Below, piece after piece: positions 31,301 through 38,897 of a stretch of 64,000 bases of DNA; positions within the stretch are counted from its first letter, which is position 1; each line of letters starts with the position of its first letter. The position numbers were made by a program, and so were the translations under genes. Source of the DNA: Bacillota bacterium (GTDB taxonomy: Bacteria > Bacillota > Clostridia > Christensenellales > SZUA-584); contig JAEWCC010000028.1 of NCBI GenBank assembly GCA_023390815.1, positions 62,001-126,000 of the forward strand, in the 5' to 3' direction. The notes under the pieces are model-generated. The model was not told the DNA's origin. It was given only the letters and a program-made list of their open reading frames with translations, and ran no database searches.

Positions 31301-34300
31301 ACGGATGACGAAACGATAACCATAGGCGCAGAAGCGCAAATGGGCTGCTCATTGGTAAGCGGTAGTACCGGAACGGTACCCCTCAATATCGGGGACAATA
31401 CTTTTACCATAACCGTAACCGGCGCGCAAAGCACCAGTAATTATATACTGCATGTACTGAGGCGTCCGGTTGGCAATGCGTGCCTTTCGGCTATAAATAT
31501 CACCGCAGGTACTTTGAGCCCTGTTTTTGACGCTAGAACGTTTGAATATGAAATAAAACTTGACAAGCATATCTCATCCACAAAAATAACGCCGGTATTA
31601 GCCGATGCGGCATCGGCCATGACTATCAACGGTGCAGCTGTAACTGAAAGGAATGTCAGCCTTGAAATAGGCCAGACGCAGGATATAACCGTTCAGGTAA
31701 CTGCGAGCGATGGATATACCGTCAATACCTATAAGATACATGTCAGCAGAGAGTCCGGAAACCATACAGTAACACTTGACTCTGGATTTACCCCCGGATT
31801 AACTGTTTCCTCGCCCGACGGCAAAGCGGTATTTATGACGACAGATGGGCAGAACGCGGTTTATAAAGCCGACTGCATAACCGGCCAAGTTTCTAAGATT
31901 TCTATTCCGGGAACAGTCAGCGCGCTCGGTTTGGCAGACGATACGATATTAGTTGCATATTATAATACCGAATATAATATACAGACCATAGCGCTCATAG
32001 ATCCCGATACGCTAAGCATAACCGGATCGTTTAATACCGATGAAATCATACGAGGTCTAGCAGGCGATACCGATTATATATATGCATATGGTGAGAAACT
32101 CTATTCATACTCCAGAATTACACTTGAAGAGACCTCGACATTAAATCTGTCCATCTCCGACCTGGAGATCAACCCCGTTACCGGGATCATATATACGGTC
32201 TCTTCAAACACGTGTGCCCTGAAGAACACAAACGGCCAGCTCTCCGTCATAAAAAGAACCAATTTTCAAGCGGAAGAGCTGTCGATAATGCCGGATGGGG
32301 AGCACCTTGTTTTGGATACAGGAACGATCCTTACCTGCAGCACAGATTCTGCCGAAGACCTTATAAGCGACGGGAACACAAAACCATTTTCGCTTTTGGC
32401 TGTAGACTCCAGTGAAAACGAACTATACCTTGTAAACGGATGCATCAGCGTATATGATGCATCAGACTTTACGTTAAAACGTGTAATGTCTGAGCCTGCG
32501 TCGATAAAATACATGTTCTGTAAGAACGGGCGTTTGATAATCGGAGAATATAATGCGTCTGGAACGATTATGTTTCGTTCAGTTAATACCGGAGCGCTTT
32601 TAAAATCACTTTTGATAAACGGGGACGTTTTTTCCGATCTTTTCACTGTGCAAATGGACATGAGAAGCTGGACGGCACCGTTTGCAATGCAGAGTATTTC
32701 AGTCGAAGCGCAGGCGGTAAAGTCCGGAGCTGTTATATCGGGCGATACCGGCATACTGTCGCTTTCAGTCGGCGAGAACGTTTTTACAATAACGGTGACC
32801 GATACAGATACCGGAAGAGAAGAGACATATTATCTAACCATAACAAGACGCGCAAGTGATCCCTCACATCAACCATATGACGCTCGTGTAAAGCTGCCTT
32901 TTACACCGATGGATGTGGTTATTTCCCCTGACCAACCGGTTGAGTACATGACTGCTTCGGATGGATACAGCTTGTACAGGGTGAACTATGAAACAGGAGA
33001 GATAACGGAAAAGACATTCAATTACAGGACTGAATATCTGGCAATTAAGGATGGTAAGGTCTATGTAACTCTTACACGGAAAGGGCATTCAAGCAGCACC
33101 TACGGTTCAGGGGCCGTAGCAATCATAGATTGCGGTACATTTAAAGTTGAAAAAGTTATTAACACGATGGACCCGTATGATATCGAAGTCGACGAGCAGG
33201 GCAGGCTTTATATCTCGCCGGGCAGTGGGCAATTCTCAGGAATCGCAGTATACGCAAATACAGGAGAATTTATATGCAATTGGGGAAACGTATACTATAA
33301 ATCGACAATAGAAAGAAATGTGCAATCAGGTAAAATATACTATATAGAGAATTCGTCGAGCAAATGGATGAAGGCATGTGAAGTTGCTGACGGTGTAATA
33401 ACAGGTGAATTTTATTCTCCAAGTAACACTAGTTACAGCAGGACGTCCTATATGCGCATATCTCCCGATAGTAATCATATCTTCAATGGTTCGGGCAATG
33501 TATTTACATGCGCAGCCTCGCGTTCAGGGGATATGGTTTTTGAATGCAGCCTGGGGAATGCATTTGATACTATATGTTTTGATCTTAATAATAACAGATT
33601 TTATACTGCAAAAGGGAAAACACTTCGTGTGTATAACTATAATGAGAGAACTTCTCGATTTACCATGACGTCAACTGATGATTATATAAATTTGCAGTAT
33701 AACGGTAGCAATTTGATTATTATTCAAAGAAAAACGAACGGAGATTATTATATAAAAAGTTACGTCGATATAGAACAAAATACGCAGCTTTCTTCTCTGA
33801 ATATAACGGGCGGAACTATAACGCCTGTGTTTAACGCCGACACGTATCAATATTCTGTTTCATTACCCGCCGTTACGAACGGAACTTCCGTAACGGCTGC
33901 AAAAGTACTGCCTTCACAAACAATATCCATAGACGGGAGCGTTACACTCTCAAAATACATTTCGCTGACTAATGGCGAAACGAAGGATATAAATATTATA
34001 GTTACGGCTCCTGACGGAGCAACGAAGAATACATATACCCTTCATATTACAAGAGCCGCATATTCAAATAATGCATCCCCGTCTACGATAGGCACAACGG
34101 AAGGATCTTTATCCCCTGCCTTTAATGAAAGTTTAACTCAATATTGCATCGTTCTGCCAAATGCAACTTCGTCAACAACAATTTCCGCCGTTAAAGCAGA
34201 CAGTCAGGCAACATTGCGAATAAACGGAGTAGTTGCATCGAGTAAAACGGTGGTACTGGCGGCAGGGGAAATTAGACAAATTAATATTGAAATAACTGCT

Positions 34301-36181
34301 CAGGACGGAATAACGAAAAAGACAATAACGCTTCAAGTCACTAGGGAAGCAAAACATGTTACAGGACTAACAGTTAATCAAGATAATATTGAAATGTATG
34401 ATAATGATACTACCGTTTTAACAGCTACAGTTCTTCCGGATGATTCGACATATCCAACCATTACATGGTCCAGCAGCAATACAACTATTGCGACCGTGGA
34501 TCAAACCGGCAAAGTCACGGCGGTGGGCGTGGGCAGCGCAACGATCACCGCAACGGCGGATGGCAAATCTACGACCTGTAATATAACGGTACAACCAGCT
34601 CAATATACCATTACCGCTCTTTCAAGCAACACAACTTATGGTATAGTTACCGGCAATGGCACATATAACAATGGTGCTAAGGTAATACTTGTTGCCACGC
34701 CCAATACGGGATGCCGTTTTGTGCGCTGGACAGACGGAACAACGCAGCTTTCCACCAGTGCCAAGTATACGCTCACGGCCAACGCGGAACAGAACATCAC
34801 CGCCGAGTTTGCCGCGATCGGTGTGCCGACGATCGCAGCGGCATCGTCCGGTTATAACAACATCAAGCTGACATGGACAGCCGTGACCGGAGCCACCGGA
34901 TACGAGGTGTGGCGCAGCTCAAGCGAAAACGGGCCCTATACCAAACTGGGCACAGCGTCCGGCACCACCTATACCAATACGGGCTTAAACCTCAATACGC
35001 TGTATTATTACAAGGTTAACGCATACTGTACCGCCTCCACGGCGACAACGTACGGCGGCCGGTCGGCCTATGCGGCGGCGACACCGGTGCCCGCGGCGCC
35101 CACAGCCAGCGCCTCGACGATAAGCTACAACAGTGTGAAGGTATCGTGGAGTTCAGTGCCGGGTGCGAGTGGATATCAGGTATATCGCGCGACCTCGCAG
35201 AACGGAAGCTACAGCCTTGTCAAAACGACGTCTTCTCTGAGCTATACCAACACGGGTCTCGGCACCGGCACAGCCTATTACTATAAGGTGCGACCATACG
35301 CGAGCGGAAAGGTATACGGAAGTTATTCCGCCATTGTCTCCGCAAAGCCGATGCTTTCTGCTGTATCCGGTGTTTCTGCGTCAGCGTATAACCCCACAAG
35401 CGTGAAGATTTCGTGGAGATCAGTAGCGGGACGAACGAAGTATGAGGTATGGCGCGCGACAGAGGGGCATGGTACATACACGCGCATAGGATCGACGTCA
35501 AGCACGTACTACAAGGACACTACCTGTACGCCGTTCGTCACCTACTACTATCAAATCAAGGTATATCGCACGGTGAACCGACAACCGATATACAGCACCA
35601 GCGCTTCGCCCACGGCGAGCGCTAAGCCGATACTCGGCAACGTTTCGGGCTTGAAAGCAGCGGTGAGTTCACCCAGCAGCGTCAAGCTATCGTGGTCTTC
35701 GGTGACAGGGGCCAGTGGATACGAGGTGCTGCGCTCAACGACGATAAACCGCGGATATGTCTCCATCAAATCGACGTCAGGCCGGAGCTTTACGGACAGC
35801 AATCTGGTACCCAATACGACGTACTATTATCAGGTGCGTGCATACCGTAAGGTGGGCGGCAGTATAGTACCCAGCGCGCCTAGCGCGCCGGTATCGGCGA
35901 CGCCGTATTTTGGCTCGGTATCAAACGCCAAGGCGGTGCACAGCAGCACGACGGGCATTAAACTGACATGGGGCGCAGTATCTGGGCGGACGGGGTATGA
36001 GCTATATCGATGCACATCTCCTGACGGCGATTTCGTATTTATCAAATCAACGACGAGCACCAGCTTCACTGACAGCGGGTTGACGGCGGGCGTAACGTAC
36101 TATTACAAGATCGTAGCGTACCGGACGGTAAACGGCGTAAAGTACCGCAGTAAGGAATCGATGGTATCTGCAAAGCCGTAG
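25370..36181 (+). CDS. Giant secreted repeat protein (cadherin-like, beta-propeller-like, Big_2, InlB-type and FN3 repeats)
   Basis: 3,603-aa exported protein with a signal peptide (residues 1-28, ending VYADE). Residues about 30-413 hold four cadherin-like beta-sandwich repeats (pattern YLSSITTS...SPSFNADIFEYDL...VTAQDGITK). Then come three large related modules (about 414-1273, 1274-2127 and 2128-2802), each with beta-propeller-like segments containing TGEIT-type strands. Two more cadherin-like repeats follow, then a Big_2 domain (about 2996-3074), an InlB-type B repeat (about 3078-3151) and five FN3 domains to the end. No LPxTG motif or C-terminal membrane anchor is seen. The C-terminal ~1.7 kb is visibly GC-richer than the rest, suggesting a mosaic. 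Probable adhesin or glycan-binding surface protein. Ribosome binding site GAGGAGAA. Confidence 0.88.
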   Translation: MKRTAKVLSILLAMCMVFSYYPNLVYADEITAELDAIVVTNGILSPDFDSAITEYNLVLPYEDGNVTVNVVKADSEASIIINGTPQESITLQLGTSETADVTVVVTASDEITQKTYTVHVTRASTSNDAYLSSITTSVGAISPSFNADIFEYDLTLTNDAGSVDITTVKAKEDSIVTINGTVQDSLTLELAVDETKEAVIEVTAQDGITKNIYTVHVSCLPAVNADLLSISTSSGTITPAFSAGTTEYYLTLVSTTSSVTVSTVKADSASTVKINGTIQNSITLQLNSGETKDAVIEVTAQDGLTKKTYSVHVNRQWPSSNAYLSSISMTNGYLYPYFTPTILSYKVLMSSTQQDIIVSAALQDSAGQLTIDGTAGTEKLISVVEGETKQIKIITTSRDGTTTKTYNITIYRQKAGDTFTISSNFLSPGNVASSKNGDTAYFLDSVGKRVIAFNMGTGEISSLGLQYNPRRVTVTGDTLVVALSTPEANADAVAIVDTSTFTLTDSFNVDIDVTGIVADENYIYVFNSSILEAYSRETKAKTSSIAVSPLSEIVVNPVTGYLYGVLTNYVYSFSVENGQIAQFSREPYDTGNKLLIMPDGQHLILGSGTVLTCSTNSEEDLQFTAKTQANTTMCIVDSDVYIANQRLIFVYNNSDFSFKYVITEDMMINNLLFGGGKLIIAQKNTGGELLLRGVNAGTLLNSLTINSEPFTEFYPAHFDINKGEVPYETDSVEIEAHAMNDNAVVSGDIGTQLLVIGDNTFDIVVTDPYTGRSQHYTLKFTRRSSDPPPVTSDGRVNLGFTPLDTVTDPDQPVAYMTEKDGYSLYRVDLTTGEITEKSFGFKAERIAIKNSKLYLTMTITGHQYYDSSQTLEDGYGAVAIIDTETFKTERIISTNTDISDIEVDEQGRLYLAPGSYQNSILSVYENTGTLLSSYFPVYYGSYIERSLQTGRIYAKEDLTSAHLQAFDITDGVITAYRYSSRDYTMTSYMRISPDGQYIFNGAGTIFKCAQVLTDDMQYDGKIGEQFNTICFDLSNNTFYTAKDKTLTAYNYTTRVKKFTYVSTDDFISLQYDGSRIIAVQKKSSGDYYVNYLDDTLLSKITLNGTSLAGFDPNTVEYSQTLTTDADTIAIGSGLLMEGSQAAGNIGIQPLNIGENIYTITVTGVASGQARAYTLNITRRSIGNASLSEIDTTAGTISPSFSADTLEYDLLLDKDTPSVTVTPVPADSDVSITIDGAAVNNISATLKIGESQDVLIDVTANDGYTIQTYILHIKRQTGNRSASMPNDFVPGNVVPAHDGQSVFLIGENANTVYKADCITGETTALDIPGIVRDIYMANSALYVLYDNPEFNKSSVGIIDTGSFTFAQMFEADTYYYGFALDADYAYLYYDTSLSVFSLADHEKLSSLVSSFERIYDIQANTVTGGIYVSSYSIKSYNVINGQLSVRKEISGESVNITVLPDGKHLVLDDGKIYTCSSIAAEDLVYTSEVACNGMACVDVGANELYAAYDMRIGVYDLDDYSLTQYMLEPGTVKYLFCTGGRLITGLEKSEGGIEFNSMETGCLIKTLKINGDAFCAFYPAYLNIDRGEVFHSLQTADIEAVPRKSTAVISGDIGIQTLSDGENVFAVTVTNPDTGGSETYYITINRASADPPACDARVKLGFYPRDTAFEQGKPIAFMTSLGDDSVYKVNYETGEITRKKFDFEPQYLVVRNGKVYVSLNGQSDGTYKTQGNYGSVAVIDAETFTTETIMNIEGNTGDIEVDDSGRIYLRYSSSNLTYFAVFDTGNESYISRTYGRSYYNLEMNCLTGKIYAFEYDDLYALEIVDGIITNSYVYPHEGGIYNQYFRLSPDGLYLFCGDRGVYTCKHTQTGDMLFNGLLANGFGSICFDLNNNAIFTANERTLTAYNYDSRTVRFSQTFSDKIVSLEYSGTRLAALWQKSNGDYYISYLDDTFLSGITVNGTEVAGFNPTSREYSQTLITDDETITIGAEAQMGCSLVSGSTGTVPLNIGDNTFTITVTGAQSTSNYILHVLRRPVGNACLSAINITAGTLSPVFDARTFEYEIKLDKHISSTKITPVLADAASAMTINGAAVTERNVSLEIGQTQDITVQVTASDGYTVNTYKIHVSRESGNHTVTLDSGFTPGLTVSSPDGKAVFMTTDGQNAVYKADCITGQVSKISIPGTVSALGLADDTILVAYYNTEYNIQTIALIDPDTLSITGSFNTDEIIRGLAGDTDYIYAYGEKLYSYSRITLEETSTLNLSISDLEINPVTGIIYTVSSNTCALKNTNGQLSVIKRTNFQAEELSIMPDGEHLVLDTGTILTCSTDSAEDLISDGNTKPFSLLAVDSSENELYLVNGCISVYDASDFTLKRVMSEPASIKYMFCKNGRLIIGEYNASGTIMFRSVNTGALLKSLLINGDVFSDLFTVQMDMRSWTAPFAMQSISVEAQAVKSGAVISGDTGILSLSVGENVFTITVTDTDTGREETYYLTITRRASDPSHQPYDARVKLPFTPMDVVISPDQPVEYMTASDGYSLYRVNYETGEITEKTFNYRTEYLAIKDGKVYVTLTRKGHSSSTYGSGAVAIIDCGTFKVEKVINTMDPYDIEVDEQGRLYISPGSGQFSGIAVYANTGEFICNWGNVYYKSTIERNVQSGKIYYIENSSSKWMKACEVADGVITGEFYSPSNTSYSRTSYMRISPDSNHIFNGSGNVFTCAASRSGDMVFECSLGNAFDTICFDLNNNRFYTAKGKTLRVYNYNERTSRFTMTSTDDYINLQYNGSNLIIIQRKTNGDYYIKSYVDIEQNTQLSSLNITGGTITPVFNADTYQYSVSLPAVTNGTSVTAAKVLPSQTISIDGSVTLSKYISLTNGETKDINIIVTAPDGATKNTYTLHITRAAYSNNASPSTIGTTEGSLSPAFNESLTQYCIVLPNATSSTTISAVKADSQATLRINGVVASSKTVVLAAGEIRQINIEITAQDGITKKTITLQVTREAKHVTGLTVNQDNIEMYDNDTTVLTATVLPDDSTYPTITWSSSNTTIATVDQTGKVTAVGVGSATITATADGKSTTCNITVQPAQYTITALSSNTTYGIVTGNGTYNNGAKVILVATPNTGCRFVRWTDGTTQLSTSAKYTLTANAEQNITAEFAAIGVPTIAAASSGYNNIKLTWTAVTGATGYEVWRSSSENGPYTKLGTASGTTYTNTGLNLNTLYYYKVNAYCTASTATTYGGRSAYAAATPVPAAPTASASTISYNSVKVSWSSVPGASGYQVYRATSQNGSYSLVKTTSSLSYTNTGLGTGTAYYYKVRPYASGKVYGSYSAIVSAKPMLSAVSGVSASAYNPTSVKISWRSVAGRTKYEVWRATEGHGTYTRIGSTSSTYYKDTTCTPFVTYYYQIKVYRTVNRQPIYSTSASPTASAKPILGNVSGLKAAVSSPSSVKLSWSSVTGASGYEVLRSTTINRGYVSIKSTSGRSFTDSNLVPNTTYYYQVRAYRKVGGSIVPSAPSAPVSATPYFGSVSNAKAVHSSTTGIKLTWGAVSGRTGYELYRCTSPDGDFVFIKSTTSTSFTDSGLTAGVTYYYKIVAYRTVNGVKYRSKESMVSAKP

Positions 36182-36326
36182 ATGAGGAAATATATTAAGC
36201 AATTATAGAAGTAGTAGGTTTGATCTACCGCGCTATGCAAGAATATATAACAAATTATGTGAATATAAGACGAATGGGAATATTATTTCTTTCAGAGTGG
36301 GTAAGGGATATAGGGCTATCTTATGC
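36182..36326. other. Short AT-rich gap after the giant gene
   Basis: No gene or clear terminator is seen. It leads directly into repeat copy 2. Confidence 0.4.
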
Positions 36327-36486
36327 TGCATTTCATATGCCAAAGTACTGCCACCCGAACCGTTTTAGGCAGTTTTAGGCCGTCCGATACCGATTGGTCT
36401 TGAAACACATTTATCTGAAGGCCAATATGACAGGTTAAATTGGATGAAATAACTTCGAAATTGCCCAAAAAGCCGGATTATATGAA
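36327..36486 (+). repeat. Long direct repeat, copy 2 (tRNA-proximal)
   Basis: Second copy of the repeat at 24886-25039, in the same orientation, with scattered substitutions and a 6-7 base insertion near its start (CCAAAG). It lies about 70 bases from the 3' end of the tRNA-Pro gene. With copy 1 it brackets the giant secreted protein gene. Confidence 0.85.
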
Positions 36487-36507
36487 GGTTTAACGCTATA
36501 ATAGCAT

Positions 36508-36550
36508 AAAAAGAGCCGCTGCTTTTGATATCGCAGCGGCTCTTTTTTGT
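36508..36550 (-). terminator. Bidirectional terminator downstream of tRNA-Pro
   Basis: Strong stem GAGCCGCTGC/GCAGCGGCTC with an A-run on one side and a T-run on the other, so it can work in both directions. It ends the leftward tRNA transcript. Confidence 0.85.
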
Positions 36551-36556
36551 TTTTGG

Positions 36557-36630
36557 TCTGGGTGACAGGAATTGAACCTGCGACCTCTTGAACCCCATTC
36601 AAGCGCGCTACCAAACTGCGCTACACCCAG
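36557..36630 (-). tRNA. tRNA-Pro (anticodon GGG)
   Basis: 74 nt on the minus strand. Acceptor stem CTGGGTG/CACCCAG with discriminator A, D-arm GTAGCGCAGTTTGGTAGCGC, anticodon stem CTTGA/TCAAG enclosing ATGGGGT (anticodon GGG), T-arm GCAGGTTCAATTCCTGT. CCA is not encoded. tRNA genes are common integration targets, but no second copy of its 3' end was found in the window. Confidence 0.95.
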
Positions 36631-36755
36631 ACGCAGTGCCAGAAGATTGATCAAGGATCAATCGGCACGGGTTATATCTTAACATTTTACGGGATGGTTG
36701 TCAATTAGAATAGGCTCAAAAAATGATGCCACAAAGAGGCTGGTAGTTGCTTTCA

Positions 36756-36784
36756 TTGACTTTTGGTTTGATTTGCTATAGAAT
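36756..36784 (+). promoter_or_regulatory. Promoter of the CARDB-like membrane protein gene
   Basis: TTGACT, a 17-base spacer, then TAGAAT, about 50 bases before the TTG start at 36838. Confidence 0.6.
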
Positions 36785-36837
36785 GAAACGTATTGTTGAG
36801 ATTTTATATGCGTTCATAAACAAGGAGGTTAAATGTT

Positions 36838-38544
36838 TTGAAAAAGCATATATCGATATTTTTAATACTGGCCCTGGTATTGTCTATTTTTTATAGTTCG
36901 GCAGGAGTAGCAAGAGCAGCAAGCGGAATACAAATGGGAATATCTCCGTCGCCTGTTCAGGTGTCTGCTGAGGGACCTGTAACCTTCACTGCATCGCTTA
37001 CAAACACAAGTACGGAAGACCTTGCGGCTGGTTATTCAATTAGAAGAATCGGTGGTGAGAAGTGCAAGACGATTGACACTGCATTACCGGCTGGCAGTTC
37101 CGATGATATTTCTTTTTCTTATAATGTAAAGCCAAGTGAAATCGGTAGCAACATAGTTTTCGGTGTTTTTGACGGAGAAACTCTAGTTGAGGGATCACAA
37201 TGCACTGTAAATGTGCAAAAGAAAGCTTTGTCAGTTGGCATCGGTGCGTCGTTCTCCATTTCTCCGTCGTCGCTTGCTGCGGCAGGAGATACCGTCGAAT
37301 TAAAATTCACCGTGGAAAATCAGGGCGAAGCCAAGCTGACGAACATCATTGTGAAACTGGGCGGCAAAGCGCTCAATCCCGAGTTTTCACTGGCAGCCAA
37401 AGATAAAAAGAACTTTTCTTATAACTATAAGGTGACAGCCGCGGCGACACTGGCCCCTGTGGTGTATTACAAGGTTGAGGGCGGAACCGGCGAAACGCAG
37501 CAATATCCCATTGCATCTCAGGAGCTTAAGCTTGAAACGCGAAAAGTTGAGATGACGCTGACTTCCAATACCACGACGCCGCAGCCCGGCGAAGAGGTAA
37601 CTTTCACGGTTAATGTCGTGAACCAGGGCAACGTCCCTTATAGCGATGTAAAGCTCACAATGAACGGTGTGGAACAGGAAGTCCCGTCGAGCAAGCTTAA
37701 AGAGGGCGGTTCGTTCTCCGAGGATTATACCCAGTCGTTCCTCGCGTCTACCGACGTCACGTTTGAGCTGATCATGAAGGACCATAAGGGCGAGATCGTA
37801 TCCATCAGTAAATCGCTCAGCATCGAGCTGCCGGTGAACGACAGCGATGTTACAACCAAGCTGAAGATGGATGTGGAGGTCGATCGGCCTTCGCTGACCT
37901 CCGCGGGCACGGTGACTTTCTCGGGATATATTCAGAACGGTACCAACTATACGCTGACCAATCTCGTCGTAACCGAAGCAACGAGCGGCGCTGAGGTGTA
38001 CAATTTCGCACTGCTGGCATCGTTAGCAAGCACGAGCTTTGAGTACACCGTGGACATCAACCAGACCACAACGTATAACTTCCAGCTTACCGTGACGGAC
38101 ACCACTGGGAATTCCCATACAGTCAGTTCAGCCCCTGTTACCGTGACGATCACATCCGCCGAGGCAACGCCAGGATCTTCGGGTGAGGCGACCGCCACAC
38201 CCAGCGGGATAGCGATCAAACCCAACGGCGGGTCAGGACTCGGGACTGTGCTGGTCATCGCGATCATTCTCATTGTACTGATCATTGGCGTGGGCGTTGC
38301 GCTGCTGCTGCTTTGGAGAGCACAGAAGAACGGGAAGGTCATCGGCAGACCAGGCGGCTTGAGGTTGGGCGGACAAAGACCGAATGGTCCGAAACCGAAT
38401 GGCCCGGGTCCAAATGGCCCGAAACCGAGTGGACCGAGACCGAGTGGTCCGAGACCCGGTGCAGCCAATAAACGCCCGGTGGCCGGTCCTGTGAAACGTA
38501 AGGCGCCGGTATCCAAAGGATATCGTGACCGGAATAGTTTCTGA
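36838..38544 (+). CDS. Secreted/membrane-anchored CARDB-like repeat protein
   Basis: 568-aa protein with a signal peptide (KKHISIFLILALVLSIFYSS, residues 2-21 onward), several Ig-like segments of the CARDB/DUF11 type (for example VTFTVNVVNQGNVPYSDVKL), one transmembrane helix (about 468-494) and a Pro/Gly/Asn/Arg-rich cytoplasmic tail with NGPKPNGPGPNG-type repeats. The start is TTG at 36838, nine bases from AAGGAGG. An ATG at 36833 is closer but is followed at once by Phe and a stop. Function unknown; the architecture suggests an envelope-structural or export-associated protein. The low-complexity tail resembles tails that bind other proteins. Confidence 0.8.
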   Translation: MKKHISIFLILALVLSIFYSSAGVARAASGIQMGISPSPVQVSAEGPVTFTASLTNTSTEDLAAGYSIRRIGGEKCKTIDTALPAGSSDDISFSYNVKPSEIGSNIVFGVFDGETLVEGSQCTVNVQKKALSVGIGASFSISPSSLAAAGDTVELKFTVENQGEAKLTNIIVKLGGKALNPEFSLAAKDKKNFSYNYKVTAAATLAPVVYYKVEGGTGETQQYPIASQELKLETRKVEMTLTSNTTTPQPGEEVTFTVNVVNQGNVPYSDVKLTMNGVEQEVPSSKLKEGGSFSEDYTQSFLASTDVTFELIMKDHKGEIVSISKSLSIELPVNDSDVTTKLKMDVEVDRPSLTSAGTVTFSGYIQNGTNYTLTNLVVTEATSGAEVYNFALLASLASTSFEYTVDINQTTTYNFQLTVTDTTGNSHTVSSAPVTVTITSAEATPGSSGEATATPSGIAIKPNGGSGLGTVLVIAIILIVLIIGVGVALLLLWRAQKNGKVIGRPGGLRLGGQRPNGPKPNGPGPNGPKPSGPRPSGPRPGAANKRPVAGPVKRKAPVSKGYRDRNSF

Positions 38545-38561
38545 TAACAAAAGTCATAACC

Positions 38562-38596
38562 GAAGCGGTACTTAATGGTATCGCTTCTTTATTTAT
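38562..38596 (+). terminator. Terminator of the CARDB-like protein gene
   Basis: Stem GAAGCGGTAC/GTATCGCTTC followed by TTTATTTAT, 18 bases after the stop codon. Confidence 0.75.
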
Positions 38597-38655
38597 CTCG
38601 AATTTAAATGCGAATGAATATGAATTGAATAATTATACGGTGCAATAATCATGAG

Positions 38656-38700
38656 TTATCCACCATTTATGGTGGATAACCTGCGGAAAACGGTGGATAA
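38656..38700. promoter_or_regulatory. Cluster of DnaA-box-like sites
   Basis: TTATCCACC at 38656-38664 and its reverse complement at 38671-38679 and 38692-38700; the first pair forms a 10-bp palindrome GTTATCCACC/GGTGGATAAC. A perfect reverse box (TGTGGATAA) follows at 38842-38850. The consensus DnaA box is TTATCCACA. These could be DnaA binding sites or a palindromic operator. Confidence 0.45.
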
Positions 38701-38847
38701 CCGGGGATGGAGATGTACAGAAAGTATATTCGTCATACCATATGTGGGTGATGATATTTCATAACAAGGTTATGAGAAATTTGGGGTTGACAAGATATCG
38801 GACGGCTGGCGAACTGATGAGAGCCCGATTTGCGGAGTCGCTGTGGA

Positions 38848-38876
38848 TAAAATAAAGAGCGCCCTGCCGGGCGCCC
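38848..38876 (-). terminator. Terminator of the SpoIID/SH3 protein gene
   Basis: On the minus strand: GCGCCC GGCA GGGCGC followed by TCTTTATTTT, about 22 bases after the stop. Confidence 0.8.
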
Positions 38877-38897
38877 CTGTATTGCGGTTCACTATGT

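Larger units (their letters stand above)
38545..38897. other. Intergenic region with terminator hairpins and DnaA-box-like words
   Basis: No gene seen. It holds a terminator for each flanking convergent gene (38562-38596 plus; 38848-38876 minus) and between them four TTATCCAC[AC]-type words at 38656, 38671, 38692 and 38842. Confidence 0.6.

Noticed and set aside
36557..36630. tRNA-Pro 3' end as the attachment core of the integrase
   Set aside because: No second copy of the tRNA 3' sequence was found near the integrase or at the other island edge. The tRNA may still mark the insertion hotspot.
37947..38557. Minus-strand frames over the C-terminal part of the CARDB-like gene
   Set aside because: They mirror the Pro/Gly-rich tail of the real gene and lack a ribosome binding site.
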